A stretch of 37,083 bases of DNA. Origin: Dipetalonema caudispina. Its lineage: Eukaryota; Nematoda; Chromadorea; Rhabditida; Onchocercidae. Position numbers and translations under genes: made by a program. This document shows positions 22,311 through 33,833 of the stretch, piece after piece (within the stretch, counting starts at the first letter, position 1; the number at the start of each line of letters is the position of its first letter). The notes under the pieces are model-generated. The model did not search any database. It was not told the origin of the DNA and saw nothing but the letters and a program-made list of their open reading frames with translations. The stretch spans positions 1 to 37,083 of the forward strand of contig JABVXV010000472.1 of the NCBI GenBank assembly GCA_013365325.1, read 5' to 3'.

Positions 22311-25245
22311 ATGAGTTCATGGCAGGCGAGCATTGAAGTCAGGAAAGCAGCCAAAGATTTTGTGGCTTTCCTCAACAAAGCTGTGACACCGTTTCATGGT
22401 ATACATGTTTTATTTATTTATTTACTGAATATTTACTGTTGTAACACATTCACTGGCGTATTACAAATTCAAAATAAGCAAATTGGGATGCTCCAAAAAT
22501 TGAGTATATCTGCTTGTTGAAACAATATGGATTTTACAGCCGTCGAGGAAAGCGCAAATCGATTAAGGGATGCTGGATTTCAAGAACTGAAGGAATCCGA
22601 GCACTGGACCATTGAACCATCAAAAAAATATTTCGTCACGAAGTATATTTCATTAGTTACTTATGTATATATGCTTCTTAAACTCAGAATAAATTCACAT
22701 CGAATTTAAATCGCTGTGGAGGTAAAGTAATCCAATCTTCAGGAACAAATCGACAATTTTAGCCTTTGCTGTTGGTGGGAAGTATCGACCAGGTAATGGA
22801 TATTCTATGATTGTGGCGCACACCGATAGTCCGTCACTGAGAGTAAAACCAATTTCAAAATTATGCAGTAGTAAATACTTACAGGTTAGAAGCAGTTTTT
22901 TCTTCTTGCAAATCTTCCCGAATCTTTAAATGATTAAATAAATTGTTACGCCCACTACGCCATTTTTTTTGAGGTTGGCGTATCAACGTACGGTGGAGGG
23001 ATATGGCGGACCTGGTTCGATCGCGATCTCAGCATTGCAGGACAAGTAATATACAAAAAAGCAGGTTTTTTTTTTCTTCATTTTTTTTTAACACTGCACT
23101 GTTATGAGCAGCAAATTTAAATAGTAATAATCGTCGTAAAAATTATGGTTTAGTCATGGGAACAGCAAGGTTTTTTTTGCAAGGGAATTAACAACGATTT
23201 TCAACATCATTTCGAAATAAGGCTGTACAAATTTCAAATTTCTGTGTTTATTACTCAGAATGAAAATTTTCAGGATGATGTCATTGTGCAGAAATTGGTG
23301 AACATTGATGCTCCCATACTTTTCATACCAAATTTAGCAATTCATTTCACTTGCGGCTCAGATCGTAACAAATTTGAATTCAATAATGAGACCAATTTGC
23401 GACCTATAATCGCCACTCTGGCAGCCGAGAACCTAAATAAAGTGAATACAATACCTTCCATTTTATGGTTTTATGCAGTATTAAATATTTGACGCTTCGT
23501 CCAAGCGATTTGGATGGTTTTTCCCATAATGTAGTCAGTGGAAAGTTGGATTGGCAGCAGCTGCTTTCCACAACCTTCGAGTTTGAAAAAACATTACCAC
23601 GAATGGATCCTGAAAGCTTATAATTTGAGAAGGACACGTGGTCATTTTTTTGAAGATAAAGTGAGGCAGTAACATTTTCATGTAGTTTTGAAAATATTGA
23701 GTAGTTCGTTGTTGGACTTAAAAATATTGTAGAATGTGAAGGAATGTTCGACAGATGATGTTGGTATTAACGCGAACAGTGTGATAAACGAACATCACAT
23801 GATATTTCTGGATACGATAGCTAACGCGGCTGGTTGTGAACCTAATAACATATTGGACCTTGACTTATATCTTTATGACCATCAAAAAGCGGTAGAATTT
23901 AAACACTTAATGGCTTTTTGTTTGATGTTGTCGAAGTTGTTTGATGACTTGACATCATAATCATTTAGACGATTGGGGGAGTCCATGAAGAATTTATCAG
24001 TGGTCAAAGACTAGACAACTTGGTTGGTGCATACGCATGTATCTCGGGACTTCTGAAGAGTGTTGCAGCGGAGGATGCGCTTGCTAACGAAGAAAATATT
24101 AGATTGGCTGCCTGTTATGATAACGAAGAAGTGAGTGTCTTGGACTTTTCACTTTCTTCTAACCGAATTTCTCAGACATTTTCTTGAATTTTAGTGCGGA
24201 AGCGACTCGGCACAAGGTGCTGCGAGTAGCTTTACCGAATGGGTCCTAAGACGTTTAGCAGCAGGTGATTCGCAAGCAGCATTCGAGGAGGCTATGGGGA
24301 AGTCATTTTTGATCAGTGCAGATCAAGCACATGCAGTCCACCCTAACTATGTGGAAAAACATGAGGTGAAGTTTAGTTGAATCTTTTTAAGTCTTATCTC
24401 ACTAATCATTGAAGTGAGTTATTCATTTCTAACATGCTAGTATTGCAGGAATGCCATAGACCCAATCTTCATGGGGGTGTTGTGGTCAAGGTAAATGTTA
24501 ATCAGCGTTACGCTACAACGGCTACTACACATAGTGTCTTGAAACAAATTGCATGTCTGGCGGGTGTACCATTGCAGGTATGAGGTTTTACTTTGTGTGT
24601 AAATTTTATGGATTATTTTGTGGCTTCCTTATCACAATTGCAAAATATGTTAATAAGCGGGTGTACTGTCACTGTAGTTTTGCAGAAAGTGACAATGACC
24701 TTTGTCACTTAAACGAGAAAATTCGTTTCATAATTTCATCTTCTAGACTGTTTCATGCCATACAACTCATTTCTCCCTCCACTTTAAATATGTTTAAAAA
24801 ATGTTATTTGTGAATCTTGAAGTAGTACATATATGATACAATTTGTAGAAAGTAGTAGTAAGGAACGATATGCCATGTGGTTCAACAATCGGACCCATAC
24901 TTTCCAGTCGCCTGGGCATCCAAACGGTAGATGTTGGTTGTCCACAATTAGCAATGCATTCCATACGGGAATTGACGAGTACGTCAAGTATCCATCAGGC
25001 TACTTCACTGTACTCGGTAAGTCCTCAAAGAACTTTTATTAAACAAAAGCTAAGAGCTGCTAGTTGTCGCTGAACAACAAATAGATGATGAAATTCCTAG
25101 CCAAATTTTACTAATTCGTATATGCTCCAAGCAAATGAAAGTCTTCTGCATTCATCGCGATGGATAACTTTCAAATTACTTAAAATCTTAATCGCTTCAG
25201 GCTTTTTACCAGCAAATTCCGCGTGTTTTGGCATCGATTTCATGA
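22311..25245 (+). CDS. dnpp-1: aspartyl aminopeptidase, peptidase family M18
   Basis: Eleven exons: 22311-22398, 22540-22642, 22743-22884, 22974-23045, 23274-23441, 23733-23891, 23969-24130, 24195-24365, 24449-24577, 24849-25016 and 25201-25245, about 468 residues. The enzyme is a cytosolic di-zinc peptidase that removes N-terminal Asp/Glu. Expected metal-site blocks are all present: VAHTDSP (His about 90), GQRLDNL (Asp about 260), CYDNEE (Glu 297/298), [12 protein letters not shown] (Asp about 341) and AMHSIRE (His about 435). Spacing agrees with the human enzyme as I remember it. Other matches are [21 protein letters not shown] and [16 protein letters not shown]. The fourth exon's end is uncertain: a donor at 23046 keeps frame, while the family-like reading VIYKKA just after it would leave the wrong phase. 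CTTACAG just upstream of the ATG suits trans-splicing. AATAAA lies at 25364-25369. Confidence 0.92.
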
Positions 25246-25744
25246 AGAGATTAATAATCTACTCATTAGCTCCTGCCTGTTCTTATTATCGTAGTAGTTT
25301 TTCTTTCCCATTTGTCTTGTTGACATAATTCTTTTTAAAAATTCGACAAAATTTGCAGTGACAAATAAACATGGAGTAAACGTACAGGAAAAGCAGTAAC
25401 TATGTACTTACATTAACATCATACATCATACACAAAAAAAGCAATTCTCTGCTCCCATTCCAAATATGGCTATGAAAAGGTGCTCCAAGTCACATGTCAA
25501 AAGAAAGCTGGAAGCAAATATTTTCATTTTCAAAACGGTTTTCTAATCCCGCTTCCCTGTCATTCTTCTTTCTTTACGTCCCACTCAAAAACATTTTGCT
25601 CCTAAATTCGCTTGAATCCATAAATAAATTGAAATTACATTAGACGTTTGAAGTGATTTCCGTATGAAGAAGTCATTAAGAGATGAGATGATTTTGCATC
25701 TATGTGAATCCTAAACTTTTTGAAGAGGAGCAGAAGTCTGTGTT
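25246..25744. other. spacer between convergent aminopeptidase and acyl carrier protein genes
   Basis: It holds the aminopeptidase 3' UTR with AATAAA at 25364-25369 and the 3' flank of the acyl carrier protein. No coding exon was seen. Confidence 0.6.
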
Positions 25745-26267
25745 TCACTCAAAAACATCTTCATGCTCGCAAACATACTTGAAAACATCACGAGGTGTTT
25801 TTAACTTCTCACTATCCAATTCCGGGATCTCAAAACCGAATTCATCTTCCAATGACATTACAATTTCAACGTGATCCAAGGAATCGAAACCCATATCCTT
25901 GACAAAATCACTATCTAATGTTAGTGTTTCCTTTTTTTCTTCTGGAAATCGATCCCATGCACGAATTGCTTTCATAACCCGTTGTTCAACCTAAAAATTT
26001 ATGAAAAAATGGTCATGCACAGACTTTTATCTCTACTCACATACAACTCTATATAAGAGAACAAACTTCTTCGAAAGTAAGCTTTTTCGGTGGTGTAAAC
26101 GGTCCCATATCCTCTATAGTTCTTGTTGAACAATACGTTGAAGTCATAAAGTCCCTGGATATATTGCAATGTAATGTCGTTTTCATCTGTAATGTCTTTA
26201 GGGGATGCACCCCTCGCGAATATACCATCACTAACCGCGCAAAATTTCTGTTAAAAATACCTCTCAT
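25745..26267 (-). CDS. mitochondrial acyl carrier protein (NDUFAB1)
   Basis: Two exons, 26067-26267 and 25745-25990, join in phase 0 for 148 residues. The first encodes an Arg-rich, acid-poor presequence (MRGIFNRNFARLVMVYSRG) typical of mitochondrial import, then PPKKLTFEE. The second holds the carrier domain: VEQRVMKAIRAWDRF, DFVKDMGFDSLDHVEIVM, SLEDEFGFEIPELD and LKTPRDVFKYV. The Ser of the DSL motif (about residue 104) is where 4'-phosphopantetheine is attached. The protein carries acyl chains in mitochondrial fatty-acid and lipoate synthesis, and is also a complex I subunit and Fe-S assembly partner. TTTTATAG at the -4 position of the ATG is a likely spliced-leader acceptor, in keeping with a downstream place in an operon after rpl-36 and epg-4. 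The donor at 26066 (GTTTGT) is weak, but reading on gives TAG seven codons later. Confidence 0.93.
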
Positions 26268-26877
26268 TTCCTATAAAAGAGTAAATTATGATAGGACACT
26301 TATACTAGCATTAAAATTGAAGATCGTCGATGTCACACGGCTTGCCAATGAAAACATACGATATGTTCAAGTGAGGAAACTCACAAGTACAAGTACATCA
26401 AATTCTACAATCGCTAACTGTTAAGGATAAACATGTCCTTAAACCGGCCTTCCTTAAAAACATATTGTTCGCACTCTCGTATAGTATACCTTCTTCCACT
26501 TTGTTACTCCCGATCAAAGTGGGGGTACAACAAAATCGGAAATTGTTGTGTGAAAGTTCCAGATAACTCTAAAAATTCTCAATCCAACTTGCCTTCTCTT
26601 AACAGCTGAAACTGCCCAAACTGCTTTACCACACATGTAATAGCAAAACATTTCATATTGTGAGAAAAAAACCAAAAACCGACAGACTAACATACCATAA
26701 AATCCTGACATCGCCAGGCCTATAATTTCACGAGCCTCGATTTACCTTTTCTTTAAGCTAAGTAATTGAAGACAACTGCAACAAAAGCTTCAGAAATTAT
26801 GTAATGCCGAAATGACAACAAAATTTTATTTCAGTAAAATAAATTCAAACAAAAACGTTCCAGCAGAAGTTTTATAA
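26268..26877 (-). other. intercistronic region rpl-36 to acyl carrier protein
   Basis: A minus-strand polyadenylation hexamer (TTTATT on plus) at 26825-26830 lies 48 bases after the rpl-36 stop. The rest shows no coding exon. At about 600 bp it is long for a Caenorhabditis operon spacer but within what is reported for filarial operons (recalled, not checked). Confidence 0.5.
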
Positions 26878-27380
26878 TCACTTGTGATGTTTACGAAGAT
26901 TCGTAAGGATTGCCTGAATCTCATCACGCTTTCTCTTGGCACGAACATGCGAACCAATACGCCTCTTCAAGAACTTTAGTGCTTTTTTGTCTTTGCTGAA
27001 ATGTGAAAAACAAAGTTAAGTAAATCCTCCACAAATAATTTGTAGATGTCATACTCCACACATAAAATCTTCGAAAAACACAAAAACATTACCTGATTCT
27101 CAGCAGTTCCATCGTTCGTCTTTCATAAGGAGCAAATCCAGCCACCTCACGAATCAGTTCACGAACAATCTTACTCCTTTTGGTTATACGTCCTTTACGT
27201 CTATTTTGGCGTACTTTCCTTTGATTTTTCGTCACCTACAAAAGTTCAGCAAAATTCACGAATCTAAATTAAATTTTGGTGGAGAGCAAACCACTCTACA
27301 ATTACACTGCTATCCAAATAAAAAAAAGAAACCTTGTATCCAGTATTAAGACCCACTGCAACTGCTTCAACTGCCACCAT
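26878..27380 (-). CDS. rpl-36: 60S ribosomal protein L36 (eL36)
   Basis: Three exons, 27333-27380, 27093-27235 and 26878-26995, separated by two 97-bp introns, give 102 residues, the normal size for eL36. Family landmarks are [11 protein letters not shown], a basic [12 protein letters not shown] stretch, [20 protein letters not shown] and [20 protein letters not shown]. The protein is a component of the large cytosolic subunit near the tunnel-exit side. TTTTTCAG eight bases before the ATG (cleavage between 27388 and 27389) is an excellent trans-splice acceptor. Short introns and compact structure fit high expression. Confidence 0.97.
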
Positions 27381-28328
27381 TTTGTTTCCTGAAAAAGGAA
27401 TTTAAGAACTGAATTCAAGCAACTATACCTATAAGAAATAATCATGCATTCATAATAAAATATAAATATTCTAAATTTGATGCGCAATGCAACAGTCATA
27501 CACCGAGGAGAAAACACAAAATACATGATGATTTATTAGGAAAATACTTCCGCTGCATGAAAGCAAAAACACCTCAATTTTTATGAAATGGAAACTTCAA
27601 CAATTTGAATGGCGTGTTGAAATTTTAAATAGAAAGATATTTCATACCTACACAAAAGTATGCAAGGAGGGAATTGCAAAGATGACACATGGCACAAATA
27701 TTATTTATAGTTATAAAGTGATGCACAAGATGTATTTACAAACTAACTGGTAATTAGAATAAGTAAAAATCTTCATCTTCGGTGAATGGAAGAACCGATC
27801 GAATTATCTGTATCTATACAGGTTACACGAAATTCGGAACATGGGAAAATCAACACGTCTCAAGTCTACAGACAAAAAACAAAACTTGCCAGTTGAAATA
27901 CTGTTTAATCAGTGAGTTTAACAGAGAGCGGTAATCTTAAAATACATTTACATCCTAAAATCGTATACGAGATTTGCCAACAAAATCTCGATATTTTATA
28001 TTAAGTTTACCATGATCAACTTCTTTTTACAACTTTTCAGTACTACTGAAATACTGACAAATTCGAGCAATTACAATGTAAACTTGAATTTACACATATT
28101 TACATTTGAAAACCCTGATAACAAAACAGCAGAAAAACTCAATATACAGCGCGATAAATTCAAATGCAAATAAATAGAATTCGACAATTACGAGAACCTC
28201 AACCTACGAGGCAAAATTTCCATAAATTAAAATGATCTAAGACTATGAAACGTAATGAAGGTGATATATATCCTATAACAACTGATGACCAATTGACTGG
28301 TCTAAGAGGAAAAAGAAAGAAGCTAATT
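27381..28328 (-). other. intercistronic region epg-4 to rpl-36
   Basis: About 950 bp between two genes of the same strand. No exon with family resemblance, RNA gene or repeat was seen; scattered short open frames are unremarkable. It holds either the rpl-36 promoter or a long operon spacer. Confidence 0.5.
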
Positions 28329-30395
28329 TTACTCAACAGAACTTCTAGTTCTAGCTTGTCCAACTCGATGGTTCGTACCAAGTCGCATCGGTGAATGTGA
28401 ATGGTGATCACGAAGCGACATTCTACTCCTTTTTACAACATTTACTTGTCCAAGACTTTTACAACCAATCGATTTCAGCAAATTAGACAGGCTTGAAGTC
28501 ATGTAATTTGTAGTTGCTATCGAAGGACCAAATATATGGACGTAAGGGTGCGTTCTTTGTTTATAATTGCCCGCTTCTGCCTAAAATAAAAAGCTTTGAA
28601 AAACACTAGCATGTAGAGGTGTTTTTATCGGAAAACTGAAATCTAAGCTTCCACTAAGAAGGATCTTACCAAATTTTGTAAAGGAAAAATCACAAGTTTT
28701 TCTAATCTAAAAGTGAATTTACTTAGAAATAATAGAATTATTCAATCCATGCACTAACCAAAAAACTGCTAATGATGCAAAATGGAAATAGAGCACCGAA
28801 CAAAAATGCATTCAACATCATATTATCCGTAACGCTAGTGAGAAGTGTAAGTACGGTGCCATAGCCCAAGAAGTAAGGCCAATTACGTTCAATAAGATTA
28901 ACGCGTGCTCGTAAGCCAATTCCAAGCGACATCCATAAATACTCAAAACTAAAAAAAAATGCTAGACCGGAAACATTCACATATATTCACTTAACTTCGT
29001 ATTTCAAATCAAATCTCCAAATCACGGCCATTTTCCTAAAACGATTCAGCTACGGCTTCGATCGGCTACAAATATGTTCATCTATATCGCAGCGGATAAC
29101 TTTGCTTAGACTAAGAACATTTCGAAATAAAGTGATAGGCAATGAAATTCTCCATACTCTTAATCAAATCATGTGCTGAAGGTGACGTGACATGTGACTA
29201 GAAAGCCTTAGCAAAAAAACTGCCATTGATAAAGAAAAGTTAAGTCGTCGTTATTATACTCTCTCACTAATATAAATGTCATTAATGCAATCGAATATTG
29301 AAGTTGACGTTAAAAATGGTGTAAGTATCTGTTACCAAAGCATTGCTTTTTAAAAACGAAAAAGACGAACCTGAATAAGGAATTAAGCAAGGTTATGTGG
29401 ATAAAAGCAAATGCTGTTGAAATCAAGGGTACCGGGATACTGTTGACGAATAGCGATTGCAAGAAAAAAATAGAATCGAGAAGTATCGAAGAACAAAAAT
29501 CACCGGTCGTTCGACTAAAAATTTGTGAAATATAATTTTACAACTCCCATACCTCAATATCAAAGTCCAAAGCATCACTCAATCTATCTTCAAATACTAA
29601 ATTTCCTTACAAATAGATACCAGTACTAAATCAGAATTATGGTTTAGTTATCTCGCGTACATGAAATGTGTTATGAGTGTGCACAGTCCGCAAAACAAAA
29701 GCATATAACCAAGCGTACCTTAGAGAGAGACTTGGAGTCTGAACACCCGTATATTTCAATGAAGCGTTTGCAATATCAGAAAACCACACACTGCTGCATA
29801 CTCGCGAAATAATCAGAGCAGACAAACATACTGACCCATGAAGTAGTCGAAGAAACGTTGATGTTTGGTCAGGCATTGTTATACATAATACAAAAACAAG
29901 TATCATGTTCAGAATGAGCGAATAGATTAGTCTGAAAACCAATCGATAATATTTCACAAAATCACTCCCTTTTCTCTTACTTTACTCCTTTTATGGAGAA
30001 ACTATAACTCAATAAATCTATTAATCAATGGAAGTTGTACAATTACCCAGTGATTGCTTTCGGTTTTGTAACTATTTCAACATTACGTTTCTCTTTCGTT
30101 GCACTAGCCTGTCGTCGCTGCTGGAGCACAGTAGTCATTTTTGGATGCAACAGTTCCTTCTGCTTATCCTCCATTTTCCTGCGCTCCGCATCTGAGATCT
30201 GATCCAACTTATGAATTATCTGAAATCCTTATTTAATGGAACTCGAGCTCTCATGTAATCATGTAAAAAATGCTGACAAAAAATTATTTGGTAAGGCCAC
30301 CTAACCAATTCATCTCCAAATGTTTGAATAACGATCTAAAGATATAAAACTCATACCACGGACTCCACCTTTTTCTTCCCATTTCTTTCTGGCAT
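28329..30395 (-). CDS. epg-4: EI24/PIG8 family ER membrane protein (EPG-4)
   Basis: Six exons: 30357-30395, 30047-30219, 29719-29931, 29371-29514, 28759-28948 and 28329-28580, 336 residues, close to the vertebrate length of about 340. EI24/EPG-4 is a multi-pass ER protein needed for autophagosome maturation. The N terminus is a basic, Gln/Arg-rich cytosolic segment (KLDQISDAERRK, TTVLQQRRQASATKEKR). Next are hydrophobic segments (LILNMILVFVLCITM, LSALIISRV, SILLDSIFFLQSLFV, LISTAFAFIHITLL), the family signature VWFSDIANASL, and FEYLWMSLGIGLRARVNLIE followed by RNWPYFLGYG. A further hydrophobic hairpin (NAFLFGALFPFCIISSFL) and a Ser/Arg-rich cytosolic tail follow. The 13-residue first exon (MPERNGKKKVESV) is the least certain, chosen because it starts with ATG and keeps phase 0. 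Confidence 0.9.
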
Positions 30396-32276
30396 TCCAC
30401 AAACACTTACATATGTTAAGGCAAAACACTATTTGTAATCTGCAGCTAAATGACATCTATACGTTCAAGTGCATCGACGTGCATGCTTCCACAGATAAAT
30501 TTACTTTCGCTTTTCAGTACTCACAGTGCAACACGAAGCAGCTGCACGGTGCATGTTGGAAAAGCAACTTACAATAATCCAATGCTTTGCATGAAGCAAG
30601 TCTCCATGAAATGAATATAATGAAACCCACATCCTAAATCATATATCCATATACCATTAGTCGCAATGTTACCAAATAATTTGTTTAAACTTTGATGAAT
30701 CACTACATCGTTATTAGCTATAGAACATAACTAATTCACTTTATGCACTCGAGATTTTTTTCCTATACATTAGTATATTAGAAATACTCTGTGTTACTAC
30801 ACGACGAATGCTGCTCAAACATATCCATTGCAGATTTGCTTATTCTTCCTCTAATCCCGACGGTTATTCAATATCACTACATTATACCAACAAAAATCCA
30901 TCACAAACACTTACGAAAAGACTTTTCAGTGAGTCTCGCAGACCACATAAGTAGTCACAGACACACGTTGGTAAACCCATAATCGTTCACTATACCCTGT
31001 CCCGCAACACCACGGCGCGTTCTCCGGTGCAAGCACACCGCTCACCCACACACCACTGATCACTTCCACCAAACCTAGAACTATCTATAGAGAAGAGATA
31101 CGAGAAGGTAACGTATTGTCGTAGAAAACATAGCCAGATAGTTTACAATAAAGAGGTCAAAACCATACAAATTAAAGAAATACTCTGATCATTTTTTTAT
31201 TACTTCCTCAATCGATCAATCTTTTCCCTAAAATGACCAATAATTCAACAGTAATAGATTAATATAAATGAAGTCTAAAATAAGAACAATTTCAATTCCC
31301 GATTTCAATCCCCGCACTTCACCAATTCATCCCCGACCATACTCCTACCCTCACTCATCCTCACTTCTCTTCTCCCCCATCCCATCTTATATATGTCATC
31401 AAGGGTTAGGTTTAGAAGCAAATAGCCAAAAATCAATAAACCTACCTTATTTTCCTTTTTACACCTGCTTCCCATTAATCATATATTCTCTATTAATTTT
31501 ACTGCTCATCTACTTTCCCCAAAAATTGCATAGTTTTTTTTTTAACAATTACTATCTTTCTTGGCAAAAAGCCATACTTTTCTTTGCATAAACTTCAAGC
31601 AAACGTTATACGATTGTTTTATTTCTTGAAAGCAATTAAAAAAATAATCTTTCCATTGATATTTTTTTATTTTCTTTCCAATAAATTGATAGTTAATTTA
31701 AACTATTAATTTTACAACAAAAAAAAATCCAACTTTGTTGTAATTACTACAAACATTTCGTAACTTTCTTATCTTCCAAATTTTTAATGTTCGAAGATTA
31801 CGAAAGTCGCATATGGTTGACTTTTCTAACCTATGAGAGAGTGTAAAAGGGCTCTGTGACCGTGCAGTTGGAGTATTTCACGTATATGACTTATTCGTGC
31901 GTGAGATTCATTCCCTGTTGACGGACGTGACTTCACTTCATTTTAAGTGTAATTGCACACGGTCTCACCTCTGTTGTATTGTACATCGTTATGTATTTTA
32001 GGATACATTTAATGTGTTAATGTGTACACGTATCTCATTGTGTCTATAAACATTCGAAAGGGCATAAATTAGCTCATAGTGGTGTACAGACGTTTATGAG
32101 GACAGAAATACTTCGTAAAATATGTTTATATGCAAGAAAATACTCTAGATTGAAGAAAATGATTTTTTATCTATGAAGTAACTACTTAAGGTCATTCATG
32201 TTTGCGAAACCACCATTATAACAATTAATGACTTTATTTATTAATTTTTTTTTCTTGTCAGCATAGGAAACTCGAG
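30396..32276. other. divergent promoter region between epg-4 and rps-14
   Basis: About 1.9 kb. A locally GC-richer patch at about 30970-31075 (CCCGCAACACCACGGCGCG and similar) may mark the epg-4 start region. A TTTTTTTCTTGTCAG acceptor at 32246-32261 sits 15 bases before the rps-14 ATG and is a likely trans-splice site. A frame open from 31268 to 31591 (+) is Ser/Pro-rich without codon or family support. No other feature seen. Confidence 0.5.
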
Positions 32277-33833
32277 ATGCCACCACGAAAGGGTAAAGTT
32301 AAGGAAGAACAGCCAGTGGTTACATTGGGACCACAAGCCAAGGAAGGCGAAAATATATTTGGTGTCGCACATATTTTTGCATCGTTCAATGATACCTTCG
32401 TTCATGTTACTGATATATCTGGTTAGTTGTTTTTTCTGCATCATTTTTATTATTACGCGGAAAGAAGCGTGCTTTAACGTTGTATCACTTGAGTTTGCAG
32501 AAGATTTGGATCATTTTCCACGTGCTATGTGGTACTTACGAATGTCCGTTTCAAAGTTACATACATAAAGGGGAAAGAAATACTCCGCTATTACAAAACA
32601 TTTTGCCATTACTACTATTGTTCTCGGTTTTCAGTGCGCAGTTATGGCTCTCACTAATGATCCCTTTATACATGTTTTTAAAAAGTGTAAAGTTTGAACA
32701 ACATATTTAGGTTAACTAATGTCTTCCTCTTCTTGTCATAACCAAGTTTAGTTAACGGAGATTTCGTTCCCTGTGTATTTGTTGCGCATTCATGTGTACT
32801 TCAGTTCAGTCCTCAATGGCGAACTGTGGAAGGGACGAATGCTAAATTACCATTTGGTGTAATTCTGATTTGGTTCTTTGTATGCTTATTCGATTGTAGC
32901 ATCAAATCACAATTGTATCACACCTTCAGTTATTTCTAACATGCATTTCTAACATGCGAACCTCGGGAAAATAGTTTTAGGTTATGGAGTTTGGATCCTT
33001 ACTTGTTCTTGCATGACAGATGTTTCATACCTCAGTTTTCGGTGGTCATTTGCATGAGTCTATGTGAAAATTGTGATGGATTTTCCACCTTTTTCAAGAC
33101 ATTTAATTTAGGGCGAGAAACAATTGTGCGTGTAACTGGTGGTATGAAAGTGAAAGCAGACCGTGATGAAGCATCACCTTATGCTGCTATGCTTGCCGCT
33201 CAGGATGTTGCTGAGCGTTGTAAAGCAGTAAGTTTTTCGTTATTTTTATCAAGTATAGTCGGTTAATTCTCATTAAATGGCTCTGAAAAGTAGTTTGAAA
33301 TGGTGAAGCTCATTTCGTATTTAAACAAACTGTAGAGGGTGATGAAAAGTTGCTTCTTTGTTCATGCAGCAGTGGACGCAATACTTAGTAGATGGGTTCG
33401 AAATATAAGGATTGATGATAAATGTATAAATCGACTTCTTTTGAATTATATGAAATCGGGAAAACTAAACTTTCTTTGAATTGTATGTAATTTTAGTAAT
33501 GATCAGCGCCCAGTGATGCTTAAATTATCAGTTGCCTTTCTGAGTCATAATGTCTCTGCTGATGTGATGTTCTGAGGGCTATTATGTTTAATCTTTATCT
33601 CTGTTATTATTAACTTGACTGCATATGAACCTTTTTAGCTATCAATTAACGCTTTACACATCAAGTTGCGTGCAACAGGTGGAACAAAAACAAAAACTCC
33701 AGGACCGGGAGCGCAGTCAGCACTTCGTGCATTGGCTCGTTCTGGTATCAAAATTGGGCGGATTGAAGATGTAACACCTATCCCAACAGATTGTACTAGA
33801 CGTAAGGGTGGTCGTCGTGGACGCCGTTTGTGA
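32277..33833 (+). CDS. rps-14: 40S ribosomal protein S14 (uS11)
   Basis: Three exons, 32277-32421, 33112-33227 and 33639-33833, with phases 1 and 0, give 151 residues, identical in length to the human protein. It reads [20 protein letters not shown], then [60 protein letters not shown] and the basic tail [13 protein letters not shown]. uS11 sits on the 40S platform beside the mRNA exit. A trans-splice acceptor lies at 32261. AATAAA occurs at 33929-33934 and 33940-33945. The first intron is 690 bp; the second, 411 bp, carries a snoRNA candidate. Confidence 0.98.
33508..33579 (+). ncRNA. candidate intronic box C/D snoRNA
   Basis: A box C-like GTGATGC lies at 33513-33519 and a box D CTGA at 33572-33575. 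They are flanked by a short terminal stem, GCCC (33508-33511) with GGGC (33576-33579). An internal CTGA at 33540-33543 can serve as D', and CTGATGT or GTGATGT at 33559-33570 as C', though the latter is very close to D. The segment ends about 60 nt upstream of the 3' splice site, the distance favoured by intronic C/D snoRNAs. Ribosomal protein introns are the classic host. The last base of box C departs from consensus, and no rRNA target was identified. Confidence 0.42.

Noticed and set aside
24553..24813. 86-codon plus-strand frame
   Set aside because: It is read-through of an aminopeptidase exon into the following intron.
31268..31591. 107-codon plus-strand frame, Ser/Pro-rich
   Set aside because: No acceptor, no family resemblance, and it lies in the divergent promoter region; composition follows a C/T-rich patch.
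33380..33410. GGGTTCGAAAT, resembling a tRNA B box, in rps-14 intron 2
   Set aside because: No acceptor stem or anticodon arm could be drawn around it, and the upstream A-box match is poor.
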